Source: Dendrophyllia cribrosa (lineage: Eukaryota > Cnidaria > Anthozoa > Scleractinia > Dendrophylliidae). From it: 64,000 nucleotides of DNA. The notes below the pieces were generated by a model. The model made no database searches. It worked only from the letters and a program-made list of their open reading frames with translations, and was not told where the DNA came from. Position numbers and translations under genes: made by a program. How positions within the stretch are numbered: the stretch's first letter is position 1; each line of letters opens with the position of its first letter. The DNA lies in the NCBI GenBank assembly GCA_024195265.1, contig JAJLRJ010000001.1, positions 6,282,857-6,346,856 on the forward strand, in the 5' to 3' direction. This document shows positions 49,554 through 60,159 of this stretch, one piece after another.

Positions 49554-50113
49554 CGGCGAGTTTCTTCGACTTCGCGTTTTCTCTGTTCACACTTATAGAT
49601 AGATTATAGATAGATAGCTTAAGCTCCTGCACCACGTTTCGTTCGTTTACTAATTTTAATTGCACTTGTGTCACATGAGTAAACCAGCGTTAAATTATAA
49701 TTAAAGGTTAAATTGCCATATAGTGCCAGAATAGTTCAACAAGTGCTAGGCTGAATTAGACACCAGTATCCAAAATGGCCCCTTGAAGGGTTAAATATTG
49801 CCTTCGGGGAGTCAGGACTACCTAATTCAGAACTTAACTTAGGCTAAAACAGATCTTTTGAATTTAAAGTGCAAACTACAATATCGGTCTCATTTGCTGG
49901 AACGGTGTCCGTTTTCTTCCCTTCTTTCCCCCTTAATGTTCAAGTTGTTAGAGTAAAACAAAATGTCTTGCATTGTAGGTATAATAAGGTGTGCAGGTTT
50001 CAGGTCTCAAGCAAAACAATGGCCCTGCAAACAGCCCTATATTATGGTTTTGTTGACCTAAAATCTGGTCGAAAACGTACTTGCAGAACAAGGGCTTTAT
50101 TGAATTTAATCAT

Positions 50114-50147
<34 letters not shown>

Positions 50148-50271
50148 AACTTCTAAGGCGCCAAACAATAGCGGCTCTCTGATGTTGAACATGCACGTCA
50201 CGTGACACTGACCCTGCACAGATCGTGTTGTCAAAAGATTTAATCACGGCATAGCCGACGAAGGTTTATTC

Positions 50272-50358
50272 ATGTTCGGTGACGATTTAGAGACGATTTT
50301 GGAGCTTTTAGAAGGCGATAAAGCAATGGAAAAACAGTTTGTGTCTGCTGTTAGTGAA
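50272..50358 (+). pseudogene. Exon 1 of the transposon zinc-finger gene
   Basis: ATG at 50272 opens MFGDDLETILELLEGDKAME and KQFVSAVSE before a GTAAGT donor, phase 0. The peptide is acidic and helical. It lies about 160 bp inside the left terminus and splices in phase to the zinc-finger exon at 50925. Confidence 0.6.
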
Positions 50359-50924
50359 GTAAGTAAAAGTTATTCCATTTGATAGTAAAATAAGTGCAAA
50401 AAAACAAACAAATCGAAGTGTGTAATTTTCTTGTAAACAAACCAGCACGCTGTAATTAAACTCTACATTCTAGGCCGATCTGTTTGTGTTTAATGTCCTC
50501 TGGACATTCATAAACCAAGAGTGTTAAGATAGAATGCATATATGATGTAACTACACGGATTTACTCTGCTAATAAGTTCAAAATAAAGCTTAAATTCGAG
50601 CCAATGCGATTGTAATCTCGATGTAAACAAACCAGCAGGCTACAATTTACTCTACGTTCTGTTCGAGTTTAAATGTTCTGTAGACATTTATAAACCAAGA
50701 GTTTTAATATAAAACGGATATATGATACAACTACACAGATTTATTGTGCTAAGAAGTTCAAAATAGAGTTTAAATGTGAGTTAATGCGTTCGCTGGTCTT
50801 CGTTTATTCGTGACAGAACTACATGGATAATAACTACATGTATCAGACTTTGTAAACATTCTTGTGCCTAACTATTTATGTTTTTATGTCTCACTAATCT
50901 CAAATTGTTGTCTATTTTGTATAG

Positions 50925-51474
50925 GTCCAGTCTGTAGAACTTGTGTGCCACTGTGGCAAAAAGTATAAAACGAAAGGTGGCCTTGAGAGGCATCGTGCTG
51001 CAAAGCATAGCCAGAACAGCCAAGCTCCTCAGTTACTGACCTAATGTGTTCTGATGGAGATAGTGAGCACTGCTATACAGAAATCAAAGAAGCCAAGGTG
51101 TTTTCAAAAAGCATAAGAAGTGAGCTATCTCTCTATCAGTATGAAGTGCTTGAGGAAGGAAGTGAGGAATTCAAGAACTTGAAAAGTCTTTTTGAAGGGC
51201 ATATGAAAAATAGCAATGTTGAAAAATTTTATGGAAAGTATTAGGGAACAGTGCCTTTTAACAATGTAACTCTGCCATCATTTTATCTGATGCTGAGTTA
51301 GTTCCCGAGAGGCATGTGAGCAAAGACATCTTGCGAAGTATGGTAATATTGTATCTTAGGGTGCGTGCATTCTCATTAGCTAAGGATTTAATCCAGCGGT
51401 ATAAGATGAAGGCAAAACAGACGAAGGCCAAGTCACTAAGGAAAGAAATAAACAGAAGCTGCCAAAATGAATAA
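50925..51474 (+). pseudogene. C2H2-type zinc-finger protein remnant of the transposon
   Basis: After the acceptor ATAG the frame reads VQSVELVCHCGKKYKTKGGL then ERHRAAKH, a single finger of form C-x-C-x12-H-x4-H. A stop at 51042 is followed by a continuation in a second frame (51044-51243: [20 protein letters not shown] and following, ending KFYGKY). A third frame (51274-51474) holds SDAELVPERHVSKDILRSM, YLRVRAFSLAKDLIQRYKMK and a basic tail ending at TAA. The segments look like one protein broken by at least two frameshifts. From recollection, similar proteins recur in cnidarian genomes. The function is unknown; it may bind the element's DNA. Confidence 0.6.
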
Positions 51475-52580
51475 CCATGCCATGATTAAAAATAACAAGC
51501 TGTTTATTATATTAATATTTTACATCTTGGATCCAGACATTATGTAAATATAACATTAACAGCTGTTTCAAGCTTTCCAAAAACTACTTTCTCTTTATGT
51601 ACATTCATTTATATATATACTAATCTAAGCATTTTAAAACCAGCTACAATCATGTGAAAAGGAAGTTTCACATTAAAAATTAAAGAATGTTGATGTTATC
51701 CTCTTTGCCTACAGTACATGATGTTGAAATGGATATTATCAACTGCTATAAATATGAAATGACCAATTTCTGTCAACAACAAAAATATATATGTTCAATT
51801 TTATTCTTGGTGCAAATTTTATTTTCCTTTGTTTAAAACACATTATCATACATTACCATAGCCAAAAACAAAGGAAAATAAAATTTGCACCAAGGATAAA
51901 ATTGGACCACAACATATACATTTACTATATGACTAGAAAGGGTATAGGAGTGAAGTATATATGTACAGTCTGTTACCTGGTTCAAACAAATATGACAAGG
52001 ACATTCAAATGCATGCTCGAGGATCCAGTGTAATTTGCGAGCACTCCCAAAGGGATATTTTAGTGGTTGGTGAAAAATAGCGCTGGATCCTTGAGCATGA
52101 TTCAAATATGAAATTTAGTGTTTCTGTATAAGCTCACCACTACCTTTGCGTTTATCCACATCAATAATCCAGCATTGAATTCAGCCATAGTTAATTAACT
52201 ATGATTCAGCATACCATAATTTCTGTATTAAGCCCCTGGCGACTTATGTTTTCAAGCACATACATTTGACGGGGGTGGGGGGGGTGGGGGGGGGGGAATT
52301 AAAAAAAGGGGGGCCTTATTTAAAATTGGAGGTGATGTTTACTGAGTATTGAGGTAGTTGATCAACTCATTTATTGAAAACTTTTAAAACGTTCCCTCAG
52401 AAAGCACAGTTTTTATAAAGCAAGTTTATGGCCATGTCCTCCTATCGTCTAGCAAACAAAACAGGACAATTATTAGAGTAGTTTCACATAACCCGTAACT
52501 CCTCGTAGCATGATGGTGACTTGGCTGCTAGTGATAAACAGAACCGTATAATCATCGGGTGGTACCGAACACCAGTCTTG
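51475..52580. other. Middle of the transposon, with a hairpin, a G tract and no clear gene
   Basis: A 120-bp hairpin lies at about 51791-51912 (GCAAATTTTATTTTCCTTTG mirrored by CAAAGGAAAATAAAATTTGC). A G-rich tract is at 52271-52296. A palindrome ATAGTTAATTAACTAT near 52187-52202 resembles two copies of the element tip placed tip to tip. A 90-codon minus frame (51833-52105) with several cysteines has no recognised domain. The expected transposase core appears to have been lost. Confidence 0.5.
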
Positions 52581-53091
52581 CTACTTGGCAGTTTCGTGGC
52601 TCTTTTTAGGGAGATTTAGCTTCGGGATCGCACCAAAGCGTGGTTTTTTCTTTGTCATTTTTTCTCCATAGACTACAAGATAGAAAATACACACATCTAA
52701 ACTCAGTAGAACTCAATAACGCGTGCGTTTCGCGATCATATTTATATAATAAACGACTGCAAAATTCACAACTACAGGTATTAAACAACAAAGTTAGTAG
52801 AGGGGACTCTACTAGCCATGGTAACAACTATATGGTAACAACAAGCGTTTTTGACTTACAAATCTCGATATCTTCTGCTTCAAAATGCCTCTCACAGGTA
52901 AACACATTGTCGTTCTTGATTCTCTCCCTGAATTCGCGATCTATTCATCTCGTTTTCGTTATCTCGTTCAACCAATCGTCTCTCCATTTCTTGTACGCGT
53001 CGTTCTTCGCTGCCGGTAGCTTCCAAATTCCTACACCTTTCGTTCTTCTGCACGTTCCACAACCAGTCACTGCACAGTTCTCACCTGGCAT
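52581..53091 (-). pseudogene. THAP-domain protein remnant of the transposon
   Basis: THAP domains are C2CH zinc modules that bind transposon ends; the P-element transposase is the classic case. On the minus strand, ATG at 53091 reads [45 protein letters not shown] follows at 52947-52945, where relatives would continue with a charged residue. The same frame then resumes IDREFRERIKNDNVFTCERH and FEAEDIEI. The visible C-x4-C, the KLP and W residues, and C-x2-H fit THAP. A GTAAGT donor (52859-52854) and an acceptor TTGTAG (52678-52673) join in phase to a second exon, 52672-52581, with KKKPRFGAIPKLNLPKKSHE, ending at TAG. The premature stop and short second exon mark it as inactive. Confidence 0.75.
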
Positions 53092-53287
53092 TTTGATACT
53101 GAACTTTTGTTTTTCGTATTTATGCTATTTTATCCTCGATCGCACAACAATTTATCAAAATATAAGCAAAAGATTACTCGCGCTTCGAGAGTCATGTCAC
53201 TCCGGACGCCATCTTTAGTTTTCATGTGCAGGGTCAATATCACGTGACTACGCAAAAAGAATAACAAAGACATCGTTCTTTGAAGTT

Positions 53288-53321
<34 letters not shown>

Positions 53322-53329
53322 ATGATTTA

Positions 53330-56029
53330 ATGCTGGCCTTTAACTCCCAAGAATGTTAAGACTCAAAATTCAAGAAAAATCCCAAATTTCATTTTGTAAA
53401 ATATTGAAAAACAAATGGTACCATGCAAACGTACTGCTGAAGAGATTTCATTTGAATGGCTACAACACAGGATTTCGTCAACAGACTCAGAAGTTAGAAC
53501 TTCACTACATGTCTCCATAATTGACTCTGGGAGTGAAATGGTTAATGGCAGAGTTTCAAAAGAAAATAAATAACTTGTTTATTGTAGGTTTAAAGTGGCG
53601 CTGAAAGGACTATGAAGAGATTTTCGAATAATAAGCTTGGCGGTATACTGCCATCATATCAAAGTGATTACCAATTGTTTTTCATAATTCCTAATTTGCA
53701 TGTTAAAGTTATTTACCTTTGTTTGTTTCTCCTGGTTGCGTGGATTCAGACGATTGTTGGTGAATAAATATAGGCAGTGTATGTCTATTCAGTGTTGAAA
53801 GTATTGGCGCGTGTGTTGAACTATGTAAAAAGAACTATGAAAACAACTTATCGGATTTAGCCTTGAATTGGTGCGGTTAAAGTTACAATTCACAAGCCCA
53901 GGCAGACTCAAAAGTGGAACATTATGATAGGCACGTTTCTTAAAGGCTATAGAGGTAAATCCTTGAAATTACTTAGGATTAATGAAGGCTTTGTACTGAG
54001 CTACGTAAGTGGATAGAATGGTGCCTAGGAGCTTTGATTTCATCCTTTCTCGCTCAATCGCCAAGTTCAAAGTTTTCAAATTTTTCAAATTTTATATTGT
54101 AAAATGTTTCAAAACAGCTAGCATCAGCGCTGCTCAGTAAAACTTCACAGTTCACATGGTCACAGTTTATGATTTCATCCACAAAGAAATATTTGAACTT
54201 TCATCACGACTTATTTTAAGAACTGAAGGCTATTTTTTTTCTTTGCCCGAGGCTCTCTCACGATCATTGCTTGCAGGAGATCACGCTATGCTGTTCCTAT
54301 CAGTTCAACAGGAAGTATGTGTTGCTTTAATCAACAACATAAACTGAACACTGACTAATAACTGTACGTTTATAATCAAATATTTAACAGCAATGCTGGG
54401 ATTTGCAATGAGGTATTGTTGTCTTGTTTTTGTTGTCGTTGATATATTGCGAAGATATCGATTATTAGTTTAATCAAATCATGGTAGATATGAAGATGGT
54501 AGCTTGATTTGAACAGTCGCCAGCTAGAAGGAGATTACGACTGGAATAGATGCTTAAATGTAAAATTGTGTTTGCTTAGAGCAAATTAGAAGAATTATTT
54601 CAAGAGAAACAGCAAATCAGTAACATGCAGACGTTTGTTTGACAAACTCTCGAAAATTTATCTTGAAAATTCGTTGAATATGAACTTTAGCACGGAATTT
54701 CAAAGGAAAGCAAATTAACCACTTGTTTTCAATGATTTCAGTGGTTCAACTTCAATGACTTGCGGTTGAGTTCAACTGAGCATTCTAAACTTCATAACGA
54801 CACTATATCTTGATATAAATTGATTTATGTTCACACCATTCGTTTCACTTTTCTTATTTATGGTTTATAGCAACCTTAGTCGGGTCAGTGAAATTTAGCT
54901 TTTACCAAACTTTCGCTTAGAGTCAAGCCTTAGTGCACGTATTAAATATGGTTCTGACGTTTTATTCGATTGTATTCTGTGATTGAAATCTGTAAGTGTG
55001 ACGATTTTAATGGCATCCATTGATCCATACTATATCAGTCCTGCGCAGTTGTCAGTGCTCGTGTGTCATTTTTGCCAAGTGCAAAATTTCCCGTCGAATG
55101 TATTATTTTTGCAGCGATTTTTGTTTGAACACTCTTGGCACTCCCTCATTCATGAAGCTTCAAAAAAGGTCTGCGCCACATTTGCATCCTTTAGGAACCG
55201 CTGTTTATTCTAGTTAATTCCAGTTTTGTCTAGCCCTTCCCCACCTCCCCCCTTACATATTCCAAAGGTTAGTTCTCTAAATATCAACAATTAAGGAAAC
55301 CGTTAGAAGAAGCTTTTACCAAACATTTGGTTCTTTGTGTGAACAATTTAATGGAATCCGTTGATCCGTAATATCCTGCGCTTCATTTTTGCCAAGTGCA
55401 AAATTACCAGCCGACTGAATTCACTAGTTTCGCTGTCTTTGGCAGAATAGCGTCCCCAGTTAGTTCTCTGCGAGCTTAAAACTCTATCCCACCATACTCA
55501 GAAACAAAAAAAAGTTTTGCAAATCCGTCTTGTATACAACATACTACATATATATGTTCATGTGACGAATTTCTTTAGAAAATCTGCGCCCCGATCAGCG
55601 AAAAATGCTTGGAAACTTGTATCGAGTAAGTTAGTGAACAGCGTTTATTTTGGAAACTGAAAAAAATTCAGATTGATATGGTAGCCAAATGAACTATGAA
55701 ACATCATTATCGTCTAGGAGCCCTGTGTTTGTTTCAAGCTTTAAAATAACCTAAGGATGAAATTTGAAATGATCTTTTAACTTTTTAACTTTGCACATCC
55801 GTATTGCATAAAACATATATACATTTTATTTTTTTGTAAGATATTAAGTTGAAGTATTTAGCATGTGGCAAATATGAATGAAATCCTTGTTATTTGGCTC
55901 TAACATTTGAGATGAAAGCCTTGAGACAGTGACAAGTCAAGTGAAAGCTATTGAGCAACGCCAACATTTGTGTCCCACTGTAATCGGACTAGCGAGTCAT
56001 ACCTACTACCTTTTCACCTCTCTCTTTAG
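53330..56029. other. Intergenic region, no supported gene
   Basis: AT-rich text. An inverted copy of the GATGAAATC ... TGTGACCAT repeat lies near 54140-54190, and weaker traces are near 55750-55960. Short frames (up to 76 codons) have no recognisable content. Upstream exons of gene 2 may be hidden here. Confidence 0.45.
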
Positions 56030-56148
56030 TTCCCACAGCCACCCGGTGAGGCAGGATTCGGAGGCCTGGATGTCGTTCCAGAGACACCGCCCTGTTCCAC
56101 TTCCTGGAACTGCTGCTATGAGCTGGCCAAACTCCAGACCTGCTGGAG
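56030..56148 (+). CDS. Gene 2, first exon seen
   Basis: A CTCTCTCTTTAG acceptor ends at 56029, with an alternative CACAG ending at 56038. The frame reads DSEAWMSFQRHRPVPLPGT, then AAMSWPNSRPAGG, and ends in phase 1 at GTAAGT. If translation starts in this exon, ATG 56070 is the likely start. The presence of an acceptor suggests an upstream exon. Confidence 0.6.
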
Positions 56149-59100
56149 GTAAGTACTAATGATTTGCATTCAAATCCCTTACCTTATCGTAGCAGAACTT
56201 TGTAATCAAGTTCTACTTCTGCAACTTTACGAGCAAACAGAATCAGAATCAGAATCAGTTTCATTAATATTGCATTATATATTGCTGCCCGCATTGCCTG
56301 TCCATTATTAATTTGCATTATATTCCCGCGCGCATTGCCTATGACCGTTATTAATAAACAGTTATAGTGCTCACGCTTGCGCAATATCGCCCGATACTTA
56401 CGGCCGCGTCGGCTAAAATGCCCCTGGTAGTGTAGCAGCTCTCAGAAACCTCTATTTTCATTAGCCTTGTAAAACACAGCTGCTATTGTTTTTAGGGCTA
56501 GGGTCCATTGTTGTGTTGTTTGTTCTATTGTTCTCTCGAAGGGTATCGAACCAATGGTGTGAGACCTTACGAGAGCTGCTACATCCAGGCGATATTGCGC
56601 AAGCTTGAGCACTATAATTGTTTTATAATTCAACACAACAAATCACAGTTTTGAGAAAAAGTCATTGAGATATACAATTTATTATTAAGTAAAAAGACTT
56701 AAAACAGTATTTTACCTCGCGCCATTTTCTTACACAACAACCAGTGAATGAAAACTTTGCCAAGCTAAAATTAATTTATTGTACACATATTTAGAGTTTT
56801 ATACTGAGAGCTTTCGTTTATTAAATAACAGGACAGAGTAGTGACTACAAGAATTAAAAAACAGTAAATTGCAGAGATTAAATTCTCTAGCTCGCGCATG
56901 GTTGTCTCGCGCTACCTGTTTTTAAATAACGCATTTCAACCGTTACTTATTAGTTAAACTGACGGAGACCTTACCGCTATCTGAAACGGCTTTATGTCAA
57001 AATAGAAAAGTAATATTTTACATTCTTGTTAATTTTAACGGTCATACACAGTGAGAGTTTTGCAGGGACCAATGCGTTTTGTTTAGACTAAAAGTTATAT
57101 AACCATGTTAGGTGATTCGAGTTTTGAATCTTTGTACTTGTATGATATTCATTTTCTTTTGTTCAGTTTCTACTTTAGAAATGGGTTTCGCTAGCCGGCG
57201 AGCAGTGTCTACCACGGAATCACGTGCCAGAAACCTTCCACCAATCACAGACAAGCCCCGGCCAGGAAACAGGAAAGTGGGACTTAGAAACGACAAACAG
57301 GAAAAACAGCTTTGCTGGGCGAGGAGTTGGGCAGGAGCGCGCGCGGAACAAACTAACGTCCACACAAAGGGATGTTCGGTTTGTACGACGCACAACAGAC
57401 GAAACCACTTGAGCCCGTTGAAAAACGCCGGCTTTAAATCTGCGCGCAAGAACAACGAAGTCATAGCGATGAATGAAAAGGAGGCGATGGTTTTTAGGAG
57501 GCTGAAAGGAATCTACGCAAACTCTACGGAAAAATCTTTACGGGCTCAGCGACTTCAGGACAATATTAATTCACTGCAAACAAGAACTCTTCATTCAGAA
57601 ATAGACTACAGTTTAAAGGAGTTTAAAAAGAAGCAAGAGGAAGATAAGAAGAACAGATCAGAACTCAAACGAGTGCGAGACCGTTTTTCAAAGGACAAGG
57701 AACGCCGCAGAAAGTGTTCCTATGTGAGTATAAATGCATTGGAGTGTCCGCAAGTATCACGCCAGGCGTATGGGCTTCCCGAGGATGGCCATGAATACAG
57801 ACAATCTGGCGTGACGCAACACGCTCAAGAAAAGCTGCGTGACATTTGGAAAAATGCGATGAAACGCGCCGCTATAGTGGATAAAATGATAACCGTGCGA
57901 ACAAAGGAGAAGGAACCGATACCTGAAATCAAAGTTAGGAGACAGAGCATTGCTCAAAAAGAAACGAGAACTCCTAGTCCAAGAAAAGAAGGTACATCAG
58001 CGTTAAAACATCGACCTCCAATATTTTGCCGGTTTCTGCTTCGTTTGCTCAAGCAATATGTAAGAACTAGAGTTGTCCATTGTGTGAAGGCGAACGTGGA
58101 ACTTTGCCTTCTACAGTTCTTGCATTTTGATTAAACGGTTGAGGCTTTAAAAAAACGTTATGAAAAATCTATACAAAATTAAGTGTCCATAGCATGCAGT
58201 TCTCTAAAAACTTTAAGGCGTAAACCCGATTTAAATACAGGTGTTATGCTTTACCAACTGAGCTATAAAACCTTACACCTGCTCTCAACAGAACACGCGA
58301 GGCTTCATAGCTTTGTCAATTAGAGCATCTTACTGGCAATACAGAGATCACGAGGAATAATTATTATTTTTCTTGCTTCATTCGTAATTTGTAGAAATTC
58401 AGTGCGGGAAACCCTTTATTTTGATAGGACATTTTGCAAAATTGGTCGGACACCCGCCATTTTGGATTTTCCCTGTGACACAATCTGTAAGCATACACGA
58501 CGTTCTATAAGATGTTTTGCGGTTTGCAATGCATTGTAGGACTATTCTGGATTGTCTCTAATCGAGACAGTCTTTTACAGCAAAAATGTTTATTGTAATG
58601 CTTTTGGAGTCAAATGTGATGGCTAAACAAGATTTAGACTTTTCAAGACAAAAGCTAAGTAAGTTATGGAGTCCAAACACGATGTAAATTTAGTCAGACA
58701 TTTTAGGATTTTGGTGGGATATTAAATGTCCGATGACCGAATATATTTTCAGCACTGAAATTGCTTTCATCATAGCAATGTTCATTTTATTCATAATTCT
58801 ATAACAGCTGTTCATATATTTGATTTCATTCATCTATTCATCATCATGTTCAAACTTGCTCCGCTTCTCCGCTTCAAAACGTTACTAGTAGGGAGCTTAA
58901 GCAACGACGACGGCAACGCCAAGGAAAACGTCAATTGAAAAAAGGATTCGAGCTATTTTAAACCACTTTGCAGTTGTTCCAACTTGCTTAGTTTGTCTAA
59001 TGTGACTGGATTATCCAGGAGCTGAATTTAAAGGGATGGCTTTCCAGTTCAAATGGAGAAAGGAAAATTAACCGTTGCGTGTTCACGTTCTCCACAAAAC

Positions 59101-60159
59101 CTTTAATTTGATCATTTGACGTTGTTGTTTTGCAGGAACTGCAAACAAATCTACCAAATTGTAAAACGCACGTGCAGAGGCATTGTTTTTGCTCATTAAA
59201 CCTATTGTTTTATGCCGTTCTCGCTGCCGTCGCCGTCGTGGTTGCTTAAGCTCCCTCCACGGTTTTCCCGCCAACTTAAAAGGACGCTTCTGTTTATTGA
59301 AATTATATGGTTCTTATTACCAATGATGCTTTTGACAGGGCTTCAACGAGAATCAGTGGAAACAGTGAACCAGCTTGAAGTGGTACTTGGAGAAATAGAT
59401 GCTATGTCCACAGGTGAGACGGACAAACTTATGAGCTCCAAGCTTTCTAGTGGGGTAATAATACAGGCATTATAGGAGAATATCCGTTGTTATCGTCGGC
59501 TGTTTCGCGCCACCGCCGGTGTGATACAACGGACGAATAAGCGCATGCTTTCGCAATATACGGCTCACTGTCGATTTGTACAAATCGTATACAGCTATTT
59601 CAATTAACGTTGTCGGGTGAAAGCTCAAAGCTCAATGCTTAAAGCCGACAGTAAGTGCGTTAGACAGTTAGTAAGTCAGTGTGACAGTCAGTCAGTGAGA
59701 CCGATATTAAGTCAGTGAGACAGTCAATAAGTCATTGTGACAGTAAGTCAGTGTGACAGTAAGTCAGTGAGACCGACAATACGTCAGTGCGACAGTAAAT
59801 CAGTGAGACAATCAGTCAGTGAGACCGACAATACGTCAGTGCGACAGTAAGTCGACAGTAAAGACTGACAGTAAGTCAGTGAGACAGTCAGTCAGTGGGG
59901 CAGTCAGTCAGTGAGACGGTCAGTGGGACAATCAGTTAATAACTCAGTTAGACAGTTAGTTAGTAAGACAGCTAGTCAGTTAGACAAGTCGGTCAGTCGA
60001 CAGTTCGCAGTCAGTCTCAGTCGGTCAGTCAGGCAGGAAGTCGGTTCGTCGATTGGTTTTCACTTGCAAGTTTATTATGTTAATTTTGCTTTTATTTAAT
60101 TTGCAGTGATATCGGAATCAGACGAAGATCTTACAGACAGTGAGGAAGAGTATGATTAA
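56030..60159 (+). CDS. Unrecognised basic coiled-coil protein (gene 2, four exons)
   Basis: Exons 56030-56148, 57179-57991, 59339-59413 and 60107-60159 join in one frame. All three introns are phase 1 and GT-AG. Counting from the ATG at 56070 the product is 339 residues; an earlier start in an unseen 5' exon is possible because the frame stays open upstream. The N-terminus is proline/arginine-rich (SFQRHRPVPLPG, SWPNSRPAGG). The middle (about residues 147-207) is a highly charged predicted coiled coil with KKKQEEDKKN and KDKERRRK. The C-terminus ends in an acidic SESDEDLTDSEEEYD. No enzyme motif, signal peptide or membrane segment is seen. An AATAAA lies at 60493. I cannot name the family; a cytoskeletal, ciliary or nuclear role would be a guess. 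Confidence 0.65.
56363..56616. mobile_element. MITE with TATAGTGCTCACGCTTGCGC termini
   Basis: TATAGTGCTCACGCTTGCGC on the left is mirrored by GCGCAAGCTTGAGCACTATA on the right, continuing inwards with AATATCGCC. It is 254 bp, lies in gene 2 intron 1 and is non-coding. Its middle shares GGGCTAGGGTCCATTGTTGT with 40924. Confidence 0.7.
57179..57991 (+). CDS. Gene 2, main exon
   Basis: The acceptor CTACTTTAG ends at 57178 and the donor GTACAT begins at 57992, both phase 1. It encodes EMGFASRRAVSTTESRARNL through the coiled-coil region to RTPSPRKEG. The open frame of 271 codons is the longest non-repeat frame in the window, and its codon use looks protein-like. An ATG at 57181 could serve as an alternative start. 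Confidence 0.75.
58214..58272 (-). repeat. tRNA-derived fragment
   Basis: On the minus strand TATAGCTCAGTTGGTAAAGC resembles a tRNA D-arm/A-box, and AAATCGGGTTTA about 30 bases later is a degraded T-arm. There is no complete cloverleaf. It is likely a tRNA pseudogene or the head of a SINE. Confidence 0.4.
58296..58358 (+). repeat. Second tRNA-like fragment, opposite strand
   Basis: CATAGCTTTGTCAATTAGAG then CATCTTACTGGCAATACAGA resembles a D-arm and an anticodon arm. GGC at the loop centre would correspond to alanine, but the stems are imperfect. It sits about 25 bp from the fragment on the other strand. Probably a relic. Confidence 0.3.
58891..59255. mobile_element. MITE with GGGAGCTTAAGCAACGACGA termini
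   Basis: GGGAGCTTAAGCAACGACGA on the left is mirrored by GTCGTGGTTGCTTAAGCTCCC on the right. It is 365 bp and lies in gene 2 intron 2, about 80 bp before the next exon. The ORF at its right end that runs into the exon is partly MITE sequence. Confidence 0.75.
59339..59413 (+). CDS. Gene 2, third exon
   Basis: The acceptor TTTTGACAG ends at 59338 and the donor GTGAGA begins at 59414. It encodes LQRESVETVNQLEVVLGEID and AMST in the frame set by the previous exon. Phase is 1 on both sides, so skipping it would keep the frame. Confidence 0.6.
59648..60050. repeat. Degenerate GTCAGTGAGACA minisatellite
   Basis: Many imperfect copies of GTCAGTGAGACAGT and AAGTCAGTGTGACAGT in the last intron of gene 2. 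The serine/valine-rich ORF through it is an artefact. Confidence 0.85.
60107..60159 (+). CDS. Gene 2, terminal exon
   Basis: A TTTATTTAATTTGCAG acceptor ends at 60106. TG completes valine, then ISESDEDLTDSEEEYD and TAA. This is a short acidic tail, plausible as a true C-terminus. It is about 330 bp upstream of AATAAA. Confidence 0.6.

Larger units (their letters stand above)
48214..50108. other. Intergenic region with small palindromes, no supported gene
   Basis: Holds a perfect 34-bp palindrome at 48771-48804, a foldback near 49250-49374 and a hairpin at 49458-49553. The 89-codon frame at 49869-50138 runs into the transposon end and is not supported. Confidence 0.45.
50109..53326. mobile_element. 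3.2-kb TIR DNA transposon relic carrying zinc-finger and THAP genes
   Basis: The first bases (ATCATAGTTAATAGAGGGGA and following) match the reverse complement of the last bases for at least 40 bp. Inverted similarity continues imperfectly to CACGTGACACTGACCCTGCA on the left and TGCAGGGTCAATATCACGTG on the right, so the inverted repeats are about 100 bp. TTA flanks both ends (50106-50108, 53327-53329), the target type of PIF/Harbinger elements. Two genes run inwards from the ends, C2H2 zinc-finger on + and THAP on -, and both are broken. No DDE transposase domain was recognised, so the superfamily is open; a P-like or Harbinger-like origin is possible. Confidence 0.75.

Noticed and set aside
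49869..50138. 89-codon + frame upstream of the transposon
   Set aside because: It ends inside the transposon's inverted repeat and has no motif; probably chance.
52640..53218. 192-codon + strand frame
   Set aside because: It is antisense to the THAP remnant, whose zinc ligands and splice sites are on the minus strand.
57108..57464. 118-codon minus-strand frame
   Set aside because: It is antisense to the main exon of gene 2.
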